Part shown: one piece after another, positions 13,109 through 19,729 of the stretch | Position numbering within the stretch: position 1 is the stretch's first letter | Layout of the letters: each line of letters starts with the position of its first letter | DNA from: Kutzneria sp036403095 | Lineage (GTDB): Bacteria > Actinomycetota > Actinomycetes > Mycobacteriales > Pseudonocardiaceae | Reading direction: 5' to 3' | Length of the DNA stretch: 24,710 nt | Assembly: GCA_036403095.1 (NCBI GenBank) | Contig: DASWRQ010000135.1 | Span: 1-24,710, forward strand | The notes under the pieces: generated by a model | Told to the model about the DNA's origin: nothing | The model's input: only the letters and a program-made list of their open reading frames with translations | Database searches by the model: none | Made by a program: the position numbers and the translations under genes

Positions 13109-14673
13109 CGCTTGGCCGACTGGCGGGGCGGGGTCGGGCGCTGGATCTTCTTGGTCTGCTCGGCGTCCTTGGCCTGCGGCTGGGCCGCGCCGGCCGGCGG
13201 CTGCGCCTTCGCCTGCTGCTGCGCGGCCGGCTGAGGCTTCGCCGGCTGCTTGCCCTGCTGCGGACGACGTGGCGTCCCCGGCTTGGCCGCACCTTGGGCC
13301 GGCTTCGCGGGCGCCGGCTGGACCGGCTGCGTGACCTGGTTCTGCGGGGCCGGCGGCTGGTTCTGCGCGCGGTCCTGCTGGCCGGCCGGGTTGGCCGCGG
13401 TCAACGGCCGAGCCGGCGCGGGCTGGCCCGGCGCGGCCGCGCCGGAAGCCTGCGAGCCGGCCGGAGTCTGCGGCGGCGCGGCCTGAGCCTGAGCCGGCGT
13501 GGCCGATGCTTGAGCTTGAGCTGCGCCGGAAGCCTGGGCCGGCGCGGGCGATGCCTGGGCTTGAGCAGTGCCGGAAGCCGGAGTGGCCGGCTGGCCGGAA
13601 GCCTGAGAAGTGGCGGGTGCCTGGGGTGCGGTGGTGGGTGCCTGGCCGGCGGCGGCAGGGTTCTTCGGCGCGGGGATGCCGCCTTCGGGCACCTTCACCT
13701 GCACGGTCGGCGACTCGTCGGCCACCTTCTCTTCCGGCAGCCGCTCCAACAGCGGCGCGGCGGCGACGATCAGGCCGCGGGCCTCGGTGAGCTGGCCGGC
13801 GATGCGGTTGCGCAGCTGCCGCAGCTGCTCGACCCGGCGGGTGGCGTCGCCGATGCGGCGGGCGGACTCGTCGGTGGCCTCCCGCACGCGGCGGTGGGCC
13901 TCGTCGGTGGCCTCCTGCAGCCGAGCGGTGGCCTCGGCGATGGAGTCGTGCCGGCGGCGGTTGGCCTCCTCGGTCGCCTCCCGGACGCGCTTCTCGGCCT
14001 CGCTCTTGCTGGCCGCCTCCTGCTCGGCCAAGGCCCGCATGGCGTCGGTGCGCCGCGCGGACATGGCGATCTCGAAGTCCTCCTCGATCTGAGACCGCTT
14101 GGCCAGCGAGTCGGCGTCGGCCTTGGCGCGCGCGGCCGCGGCGGCCTCGTCGAGCGCGTCCCGCTTGCCGGTGGCCTCGTCGGTGATGCGCTTGGCCTCG
14201 GCGTGCGCGACCTCCATGACACCCTTGTGCTCGGTCTCCATGGCGGCCCGGCGCGCGTCGAGGTCGCGCATCATCTGCTCGTACCGGGACCGCAGCGCCG
14301 CGCCTTCCTCCTCGGCGCGGGCCCGGATGTGCCCGGCCTCGGCCTCGGCGCGGGCCTTGGTCTCGTTGGCCTCTTCCTGCGCGAGCTTCAGCATTCGTTG
14401 CAGCCGCTCGCTCAGACCTTCCAGCGTGGTCGGTGGCAGCGACAGCCGGTCCACCTGCCCGCGCAGGTCGTCGATCTCCGACCGGGCCTTCTCCAGCTGT
14501 CGGGCCAGGTCGTTGGCCTGCGACACGGCGGCGTCCCGGTCGGCGGCGAGCAGCTTCAGGTCGGCGTCCAGCCGTTCCAGGTGGTCTTCCACCTGGGCTT
14601 TGTCGTAACCGCGCTTGACGACGTCGAAGCCGGTTCCCAACGGGACGAGATCGCGGTCGCTGCCGAGGGCCAT
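13105..14673 (-). CDS. DivIVA-domain coiled-coil protein with Ala/Pro/Gln-rich tail
   Basis: The 522-residue cytosolic protein has three parts. Residues 1-40 resemble the DivIVA N-terminal motif (GTGFDVVKRGYDKAQVEDHLERLD). Residues about 25-300 are almost continuous heptad-rich coiled coil full of Glu, Arg and Ala, with a repeated A.EEA.RR..DA pattern. Residues about 318-522 are low-complexity Ala/Pro/Gln sequence ending in a basic KKIQRPTPPRQSAKR. It is about twice as long as Wag31/DivIVA and lies nearer the larger coiled-coil relatives of actinomycetes (FilP/Scy type), which organise polar growth, but orthology is not shown. The tail is built from short degenerate repeats (AQAQAS, QASG) and should vary between strains. 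The ATG at 14673 follows a weak GGGGAC. Confidence 0.8.
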   Translation of the reverse strand: MALGSDRDLVPLGTGFDVVKRGYDKAQVEDHLERLDADLKLLAADRDAAVSQANDLARQLEKARSEIDDLRGQVDRLSLPPTTLEGLSERLQRMLKLAQEEANETKARAEAEAGHIRARAEEEGAALRSRYEQMMRDLDARRAAMETEHKGVMEVAHAEAKRITDEATGKRDALDEAAAAARAKADADSLAKRSQIEEDFEIAMSARRTDAMRALAEQEAASKSEAEKRVREATEEANRRRHDSIAEATARLQEATDEAHRRVREATDESARRIGDATRRVEQLRQLRNRIAGQLTEARGLIVAAAPLLERLPEEKVADESPTVQVKVPEGGIPAPKNPAAAGQAPTTAPQAPATSQASGQPATPASGTAQAQASPAPAQASGAAQAQASATPAQAQAAPPQTPAGSQASGAAAPGQPAPARPLTAANPAGQQDRAQNQPPAPQNQVTQPVQPAPAKPAQGAAKPGTPRRPQQGKQPAKPQPAAQQQAKAQPPAGAAQPQAKDAEQTKKIQRPTPPRQSAKR

Positions 14674-14700
14674 GTCCCCACGCTACCGGTACGAGTGACC

Positions 14701-14744
14701 CCGGTGTGCACGGCGATGGGGCGAAACCCCGTCACACACCCCGG
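14701..14744 (-). terminator. Weak nested hairpin after ccr
   Basis: GGGG (14718-14721) pairs with CCCC (14727-14730), enclosed by ggtgtg (14703-14708) with cacacc (14735-14740). It overlaps the last codons of ccr, which ends at 14732. A weak candidate for separating ccr from the coiled-coil gene on the same strand. Confidence 0.25.
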
Positions 14745-16063
14745 AACCGGTTGATCTCGGACAGGTGCCGGGCCCGCAGCTCTTGATCGCGCACGCCCAG
14801 TCCTTCCTCGGGGGCCAGGCACAGCACGCCGACCTTGCCCTGGTGCGCGTTGCTCTGCACGTCCCGCGCGGCCTGTCCGGTCTCGGCCAGTGTGTACACC
14901 TTGGACAGTGTGGGATGGATCTTCCCCTTGGCGATCAAGCGGTTGGCCTCCCACGCCTCGCGGTAGTTGGCGAAGTGCGAGCCGATGATCCGCTTGAGGC
15001 TCATCCACAGGTAGCGGTTGTCGTAGCTGTGCATGAAGCCGCTCGTGGACGCGCACGTGACGATGGTGCCGCCCTTGCGGGCCACGTAGACGCTGGCGCC
15101 GAAGGTCTCCCGGCCGGGGTGCTCGAACACGATGTCCGGGTCGTCGCCGCCGGTCAGCTCGCGGATCTTGGCCCCGAACCGCTTCCACTCCTTGGGGTCC
15201 TGCTCGTGCTCGTCCTTCCAGAACCGGTAGCCCTCGGCGTTCCGGTTGATGATCAGCTCCGCGCCCATGGCCCGGCAGATCTCGGCCTTCTCCTCGCTGG
15301 ACACGACACAGACCGGGATGGCGCCGCCGTTGAGGGCGAACTGCGTGGCGTACGAGCCGAGGCCGCCGGACGCGCCCCAGATCAGCACCGTGTCGCCCTG
15401 CTTCATGTTGGCGCCGTTGGTCGACACCAGCTGCCGGTACGCGGTGGAGTTGACCAGACCGGGGGAGGCGGCCTCCTCCCAGGTGAGGTGCTTGGGCTTG
15501 GGCATCAGCTGGTTGGTCTTGACCAGCGCCAGCTCGGCCAGCCCGCCGAAGTTGGTCTCGAAGCCCCAGATCCGCTGCTCCGGGTCGAGCATGGTGTCGT
15601 TGTGCCCGTCGGGGCTCTCCAGCTCGACCGACAGGCAGTGTGCGACGACCTCGTCGCCCGGCTTCCACGCCTGCACGCCGGGCCCGGTGCGCAGCACGAC
15701 GCCGGCCAGGTCGGAGCCGACCACGTGATAGGGCTGGTCGTGCTTGGCCGCGAGCGGCGAGGTCCTGCCGTAGCGCTTGAGGAAGCCGAACGTGGACAGC
15801 GGCTCGAAGATCGAGGTCCACACGGTGTTGTAGTTGATGGCGCTGGCCATCACGGCGACCAGGGCCTCGCCCGGGCCGAGCTCCGGGGTCGGCACCTCGT
15901 CCAGGTGCAGCGAGCGGCGCGGGTCCTTGTCGGCGGTGGCCATGCCGTCGAACAGGTTCACCTCGTCCGCGTGCACGGTCATGCCGCGGTAGGTCTCGGG
16001 AACGGCCAGATGCGCGAGCGTGTCCAGCTCGTCGGCGAGGATCGCGTCAAGGATCTTCTGCAC
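14732..16063 (-). CDS. ccr: Crotonyl-CoA carboxylase/reductase
   Basis: A 443-residue MDR-family enzyme that reductively carboxylates crotonyl-CoA with NADPH and CO2 to ethylmalonyl-CoA, the key step of the ethylmalonyl-CoA pathway and a source of polyketide extender units. The four CO2-site residues known from the Kitasatospora setae enzyme (Asn81, Phe170, Glu171, His365) all appear with a constant offset of two: Asn79 in INYN, Phe168-Glu169 in WGFETN and His363 in GSHFANY. This supports a carboxylating enzyme rather than a plain reductase. The cofactor site is WGASGGLGSYA (229-239). GTG 16063 has GGAGG at good spacing. The upstream operator candidate at 16114-16129 is an intact inverted repeat. 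Monocistronic in appearance. Confidence 0.96.
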   Translation of the reverse strand: MQKILDAILADELDTLAHLAVPETYRGMTVHADEVNLFDGMATADKDPRRSLHLDEVPTPELGPGEALVAVMASAINYNTVWTSIFEPLSTFGFLKRYGRTSPLAAKHDQPYHVVGSDLAGVVLRTGPGVQAWKPGDEVVAHCLSVELESPDGHNDTMLDPEQRIWGFETNFGGLAELALVKTNQLMPKPKHLTWEEAASPGLVNSTAYRQLVSTNGANMKQGDTVLIWGASGGLGSYATQFALNGGAIPVCVVSSEEKAEICRAMGAELIINRNAEGYRFWKDEHEQDPKEWKRFGAKIRELTGGDDPDIVFEHPGRETFGASVYVARKGGTIVTCASTSGFMHSYDNRYLWMSLKRIIGSHFANYREAWEANRLIAKGKIHPTLSKVYTLAETGQAARDVQSNAHQGKVGVLCLAPEEGLGVRDQELRARHLSEINRFRGV

Positions 16064-16113
16064 GGCGGTGCCTCCGGGGCCTCGATGGGGGTCCTGTCGC
16101 AGGTTGGAGGCAG

Positions 16114-16129
16114 GTTACCCACGAGTAAC
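16114..16129. promoter_or_regulatory. Candidate operator GTTAC-N6-GTAAC before ccr
   Basis: GTTACCCACGAGTAAC has perfect 5-bp arms around 6 nt. It lies 50 nt upstream of the ccr GTG. On the ccr strand it overlaps TAACCT (rc of 16112-16117), a possible -10, so a bound repressor would block RNA polymerase. It is the best copy of the four. Confidence 0.6.
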
Positions 16130-16163
16130 GATACAGAACTACGGATGTGGCCCGGTTCACCCG

Positions 16164-16721
16164 TCAGCGCGCGTAGTGCTGCAGTGTCACCCCGTTCCCG
16201 AACCGGCGCAGGTCGACCAGCCGCAGCTCGGCGCGGGCGTCGACGGGCGGGAACATGGGACGGCCGCGGCCGATCAGCACCGGGTAGGTGTAGACGCGGT
16301 ACTCGTCGATCAGGTCCAGCTCACGGAAGGTGCGGGCGAGATCGGGGCCGCCGACGGACATGTACTCGCCCGGCTCCCGCTGGAGTCGGCGGATCTCCTC
16401 GACGTCCACCTCGCGGTGGATCGTGGTGTTCCAGTCGGTGTGCTGCCAGGTCTTCGAGAAGACGTGCTTCGGCTTGGCGCACCAGATCGCCGCGAAGTCG
16501 GCCATCGGACCGGTCGCGTGCCGGTCGGCCGCCACCGGCGGCCAGGCCGTGGTCATCAGCTCGTGGGTGATCCGTCCGGTCAGGAACGCGCTCACGTCCC
16601 GGTAGAGGTCGTTCATGTGCCGGTGCAGCTCGTCGTCGACCTGGTGCCAGCCGATCTCGCGGTCGGGCCCCTCGAAGAACCCGTCCAGCGACACCGTCAG
16701 CGAGTACAGGATTTTCCGCAT
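16164..16721 (-). CDS. Dihydrofolate reductase-like protein (RibD C-terminal family)
   Basis: A 185-residue cytosolic protein starting MRKILYSLTVSLDGFFEGPD, typical of the RibD_C/YyaP group of NADPH-dependent reductases. FLTGRITHELM, KHVFSKT and YMSVGGPDLARTF (the glycine motif near the cofactor) follow in the normal order. These stand-alone members are not true riboflavin or folate enzymes and their substrates are unknown. TACCGT (rc of 16727-16732) lies 5 nt before ATG 16721, suggesting a leaderless mRNA. It is followed on the same strand by ccr 100 nt later; that gap holds the ccr operator, so ccr has its own promoter. Confidence 0.85.
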   Translation of the reverse strand: MRKILYSLTVSLDGFFEGPDREIGWHQVDDELHRHMNDLYRDVSAFLTGRITHELMTTAWPPVAADRHATGPMADFAAIWCAKPKHVFSKTWQHTDWNTTIHREVDVEEIRRLQREPGEYMSVGGPDLARTFRELDLIDEYRVYTYPVLIGRGRPMFPPVDARAELRLVDLRRFGNGVTLQHYAR

Positions 16722-16726
16722 GGAGC

Positions 16727-16732
16727 ACGGTA
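16727..16732 (-). promoter_or_regulatory. Putative -10 (TACCGT) for the reductase-like gene
   Basis: Read on the minus strand, TACCGT is followed by 5 nt and the ATG at 16721. It is the same hexamer as at 392-397 before the lipoprotein gene. Confidence 0.35.
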
Positions 16733-16798
16733 CGACCGAGGGCTGACGGTTTCGGATAACGCCAGGCCAGAGCTTGGATGTCTACCGGGTCACAGGTA

Positions 16799-16828
16799 TT
16801 GACCGGCCGGCCAACCAAGGCGCATGAT
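16799..16828 (+). promoter_or_regulatory. Putative promoter for the SPW protein and TetR genes
   Basis: TTGACC (16799-16804) and CATGAT (16823-16828) are separated by 18 nt. Each is one base from the housekeeping consensus. It lies 33 nt before the ATG at 16862, which has a GGAGGGG ribosome site. Confidence 0.4.
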
Positions 16829-16861
16829 CGGGGTGTCCCACGAGGATGTGGAGGGGTTCAG

Positions 16862-17221
16862 ATGGTCAAGTCATGGACTAGGTGGCAGGACTGGACCGAG
16901 GTGGTCATCGGGGCGCTGGTGGCGTTGTCTCCGATCGTGGTGACGACCTCGACGGCCGCTGCGTGGACGATGGTCGTCCTGGGCGTGCTCGTCGTGCTCG
17001 ACGGGCTGTGGTCGCTCGCGGCGCCCAGCCAGGTTGCCGGCGAGTGGGTGCAGATCGTCCTCGGTGTGCTGCTTTTCGTGGCACCCTGGGTGATGGGCTA
17101 CACGGAGTTCTCCGGCGCCAGCTGGGTGTCCTGGGCCGGTGGCGTGCTGACCGTGCTGGCCGGCGCGATCGCCGTGCCGGTGGCGACGTCCGCGCACCGC
17201 GGGCTGGCCGGAACGCACTGA
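16862..17221 (+). CDS. SPW-repeat membrane protein
   Basis: A 119-residue integral membrane protein with about four hydrophobic helices. The start WTRWQDWTEVVIGALVALSP and the later VQIVLGVLLFVAPWVMGYTE are two copies of the SPW motif (W.DW...G....SPW), the second reading APW. The helices are short and loops are few. The function of SPW proteins is unknown. ATG 16862 is selected by its strong ribosome site (GGAGGGG, six bases away); this removes 28 non-homologous N-terminal residues of the open frame. The TetR gene begins 14 nt after its stop, suggesting co-transcription. Confidence 0.83.
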   Translation: MVKSWTRWQDWTEVVIGALVALSPIVVTTSTAAAWTMVVLGVLVVLDGLWSLAAPSQVAGEWVQIVLGVLLFVAPWVMGYTEFSGASWVSWAGGVLTVLAGAIAVPVATSAHRGLAGTH

Positions 17222-17235
17222 CGAGACGTTGTGGG

Positions 17236-17820
17236 GTGAGGGTGGAGGAGATCCCGGCCAGGGAGCGAATCCTGACGGCGGCGGAAGAGCTGTTCGCCGA
17301 CACCGGGTTCGAGGCCACCCCCACCTCCCGGATCGCCGAGCGCGCCGGGGTCCCCAAGGGACTGGTGCACTACTACTTCAAACGCAAGCCGGATCTCCTC
17401 GTTGCGCTCGTCGAGCGGTTGCCCGACGAGCGCATCGACGTGTCCGGGGTCGTCGTGGACGGCGACGTCGTCGCCAGCCTGCGCGCGCTGCTGGCCGAGC
17501 TGGACCGCCGCCGCGAGGAATCGCTGATGCTGAGCAACCTGCTGTACCGCGAGGCCGACACCCACCACACGGTGCGCGACGCGCTGCAGGACCGGTTCCG
17601 CAAGCTGGTCGGCCTGATCCGCAAGGTGATCATGACGGCCGGCAGCGCGGTGCAGCGCAAGGCCGATGTGGACAGTGCGGCCGAGTTGCTCGCGCTGGCC
17701 GTCAGCTACCAGCACTCGGTCGCCCGGCATGCCACCGAGCCGGAGCTCGGCCGCGTGACGATGGAACGGGAACTGGCCTTCATCGCCGACGCCCTGTCCC
17801 TGGGGGCCGGCGCGCCCTGA
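17236..17820 (+). CDS. TetR-family transcriptional regulator
   Basis: A 194-residue one-component regulator. The N-terminal HTH is complete: RERILTAAEELFADTGFEATPTSRIAERAGVPKGLVHYYFKRKPDLL, where the recognition helix is GVPKGLVHYYF (text broken here only for description). A helical ligand domain follows, with LMLSNLLYREA in the middle. The ligand is unknown. Starts at GTG 17236 or GTG 17242 are both possible. It sits between ccr and the thiolase/epimerase genes, and TetR proteins that sense acyl-CoAs often bind 16-nt inverted repeats. It is therefore a candidate reader of the GTTAC-N6-GTAAC sites, but no such site lies directly before its own gene or the SPW gene, which weakens the case. Confidence 0.88.
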   Translation: MRVEEIPARERILTAAEELFADTGFEATPTSRIAERAGVPKGLVHYYFKRKPDLLVALVERLPDERIDVSGVVVDGDVVASLRALLAELDRRREESLMLSNLLYREADTHHTVRDALQDRFRKLVGLIRKVIMTAGSAVQRKADVDSAAELLALAVSYQHSVARHATEPELGRVTMERELAFIADALSLGAGAP

Positions 17821-17945
17821 TCGCCCAATGCCCTAGGCACTCCGGGGTGGCTCTTCGGACAGAAGTCCACCGCGGCCATGGTGTTGTCGCAGCGTCAATG
17901 GCACATTTCCGGTATCTGGAGAAAATCCCTTCTGCCGAGGTGCCC

Positions 17946-18947
17946 GTGAAGCGGCCGACCATCCACGACATCGCCCGCGAGGCCGGCGTGGCCAAGAGCA
18001 CGGTGTCGTTCGCGCTCAACGGCCAGCCCGGCGTGTCCGAGGCGACCCGTCGGCGCATTCTCGCCGTGGCCGGCGAGCTGGGCTGGCAGCCCAGCCGGGC
18101 CGCCCGGGCGCTGTCGGCCGCGCAGGCCGAGGTGGTCGGCCTGGTGCTGGCCCGGCCGGCCGGACTGCTGGCGGTGGAGCCGTTCTTCATGCGGCTGATC
18201 GCCGGGGTCGAGGCGGCGCTGGGCGCGGACGACATCGGGCTGCTGCTCCAGGTCGTCGGCGACGATCCGCGGCGCGAGCTGGAGGTCTATCGCCGCTGGT
18301 GGGGGCAGCGGCGGGTGGACGGCGTGCTGGTCGTGGACGTCCGCGTGGACGACCAACGGCTGCCGGTGCTGGCCGAGCTCGGGCTGCCGTGCGTGCTGGT
18401 GTCGAGCGCGGTGCCGGGCAGCGGCCTGACCTCGGTCGGCCTTGACACGAAAGCGGCGATGGTTGCGGCAGTCGCACACTTACGCGCTTTGGGACACACC
18501 CGGATCGCCCGGGTGACCGGCAACGCCGACTTCCAGGAGACCGTGCTGCGGGACCGGGCGTTTGCCGAGGCCGCCGGGCCGGACGCGGTGGTCGTTGCCG
18601 CCGACTACAGCGGCGAGCGTGGTGCCGCCGCCACCCGTGACCTGCTGCTTTGCCGCCAACCGCCGACCGCGATCGTCTACGACAACGATGTGATGGCCGT
18701 CAGCGCCGTGGGCGTGGCCGCCGAACTGGGCCTGGACGTGCCCGGCGACCTGTCGATCATCGCCTGGGACGACTCGCCGCTGTGCCGGCTGCCGCACCCG
18801 GCGCTGACCGCCCTCGGTCGGGACATTTCCGGCTATGGCGCCGCGGCCGCCGACGCCCTGCTGCGGGTCATCGACGGCGAGCGCGTGCCGGATGCCGTGT
18901 TCGGCGCTGCGGAACTGGTCGTGCGGGGCAGCACCGGCCCGGCTTGA
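17946..18947 (+). CDS. LacI-family transcriptional regulator
   Basis: A 333-residue repressor of normal LacI/GalR length. It begins MKRPTIHDIAREAGVAKSTV with the family HTH and hinge helix (QPSRAARALSA), followed by a periplasmic-binding-protein-like effector domain with GVLVVD, PTAIVYDNDVMA and LSIIAWDDSPL. It should respond to a sugar or related ligand. GTG 17946 is chosen because GAGG at 17937-17940 sits five bases upstream and homologues start there; GTG 17940 and ATG 17898 are in frame upstream. No sugar genes adjoin it. The sugar transporter at 23376-24710 is too far away to assume a link. Confidence 0.9.
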   Translation: MKRPTIHDIAREAGVAKSTVSFALNGQPGVSEATRRRILAVAGELGWQPSRAARALSAAQAEVVGLVLARPAGLLAVEPFFMRLIAGVEAALGADDIGLLLQVVGDDPRRELEVYRRWWGQRRVDGVLVVDVRVDDQRLPVLAELGLPCVLVSSAVPGSGLTSVGLDTKAAMVAAVAHLRALGHTRIARVTGNADFQETVLRDRAFAEAAGPDAVVVAADYSGERGAAATRDLLLCRQPPTAIVYDNDVMAVSAVGVAAELGLDVPGDLSIIAWDDSPLCRLPHPALTALGRDISGYGAAAADALLRVIDGERVPDAVFGAAELVVRGSTGPA

Positions 18948-19013
18948 ATGCATTTCCTCTTCGAACGCCCTGAGCGCGATTCCGGGCGCTCGCCGGAATG
19001 ATCAGGTCACGCC

Positions 19014-19156
19014 TTGAGCCTGGGCGATCGGGAGCTCGACGTGCTGCGGTTGCTGGCCGATGGCCTCGACTCCGGCTGGAGGTGGTGCTGCGCCGGCTGC
19101 GCCTGCGCAGTCGCCCGCAGGCCGTGGCGGCGGCGTTGCGGGCCGGTTTGTTCTAG
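19014..19156 (+). pseudogene. Relic of a LuxR-type HTH domain
   Basis: From 19014, one frame reads LSLGDRELDVLRLLADGLDS, matching the first helices of a LuxR/GerE domain ('LT.RE.EVLRLLA.GL'). Then the frame changes (-1/+2) and from about 19076 a second frame reads LEVVLRRLRLRSRPQAVAAA to LRAGLF and TAG at 19154-19156, matching the C-terminal end ('H...I..KL...R.QAV..A...GL'). The recognition-helix region between is missing and a stop precedes the first part in frame at 18999. This looks like a broken 3' end of a regulator gene, trapped between the LacI gene and the epimerase gene whose stop begins at 19159. Confidence 0.55.
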
Positions 19157-19606
19157 CTAATGGCTTTCCGCGGGCTGCACCAGTTCGACGAGAACGCCGC
19201 CGGCGTCCTTCGGGTGCACGAAATTCACCCGGCTGTTAGAGGTGCCGCGCTTGGGCTCGTCGAACAACACCCGCAATCCCTTGGCCCGCAGGGTTTCGCA
19301 CGCCGCCGCCACATCGATCACCCGGAACGCCAGCTGTTGCAGGCCCGGGCCGCTGCGGTCGAGGAACTTGGCGATGGTGGAGTCCGGCCGTGACGGGGCC
19401 AACAGCTGGATCGCCGTGCCGGCCGGGTCGCCGGGGGCGCGCAGCATGGCCTCCCGCACGCCCTGCTCCTCGTTGACCTCCTCGTGGCTGACCTCCAGCC
19501 CGAAGGTCTCCCGGTGGAAGGCGATCGCGGCGTCCAGGTCCGGCACCGCGATGCCCACGTGATCGACGGCGGTGACCAGCGGGGCGAGCTCAGCGCGCAG
19601 GTTCAT
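19157..19606 (-). CDS. mce: Methylmalonyl-CoA epimerase
   Basis: A 149-residue protein of the vicinal-oxygen-chelate fold that interconverts (2R)- and (2S)-methylmalonyl-CoA. Metal ligands by alignment are His16 (VDHVGIAV), Gln67 (AIQLL) and Glu141 (VLVELVQ). The second-unit motif reads GLQQLAFRV rather than GLHH(I/V)A; Gln at this place is, as I recall, common in Streptomyces-type epimerases. HPKDAGGVLVELVQP is the family's C-terminal signature. TACCCT (rc of 19615-19620) lies 8 nt before ATG 19606. It is divergent from the thiolase-meaB operon, and the 123-nt gap carries the operator candidate at 19674. Confidence 0.88.
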   Translation of the reverse strand: MNLRAELAPLVTAVDHVGIAVPDLDAAIAFHRETFGLEVSHEEVNEEQGVREAMLRAPGDPAGTAIQLLAPSRPDSTIAKFLDRSGPGLQQLAFRVIDVAAACETLRAKGLRVLFDEPKRGTSNSRVNFVHPKDAGGVLVELVQPAESH

Positions 19607-19673
19607 GTCGGAGCAGGGTAGTAGCCTTGACACGATGCAGTGACCTGTGCGGCTACTCACAGCCACAGGGAAA

Positions 19674-19689
19674 GCTACCGGCCGGTATG
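19674..19689. promoter_or_regulatory. Candidate operator (TAC-N6-GTA) between the epimerase and thiolase genes
   Basis: GCTACCGGCCGGTATG contains the perfect 12-bp palindrome TACCGGCCGGTA and keeps the TAC-N6-GTA spacing of the other three sites. It lies 40 nt before GTG 19730 and 67 nt from the epimerase ATG, so it could serve both divergent units. A TTGACA at 19627-19632 is nearby. Confidence 0.45.
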
Positions 19690-19729
19690 GTCCACAAGAC
19701 CACCGCCCGCAACGCCGCTGGAGGCCGTC

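Noticed and set aside
13500..13620. Repeated GCCGGAAGCCTG-like words that suggested a direct-repeat array
   Set aside because: They are in-frame codons of the Ala/Gln/Pro/Ser tail of the coiled-coil protein. Spacing is irregular and there are no unique spacers, so it is not a CRISPR array.
12460..14754. A 764-codon plus-strand frame opposite the coiled-coil protein gene
   Set aside because: Its translation is Gly/Leu/Arg-rich low complexity. The minus-strand frame has a DivIVA motif and heptads, so this is an antisense shadow.
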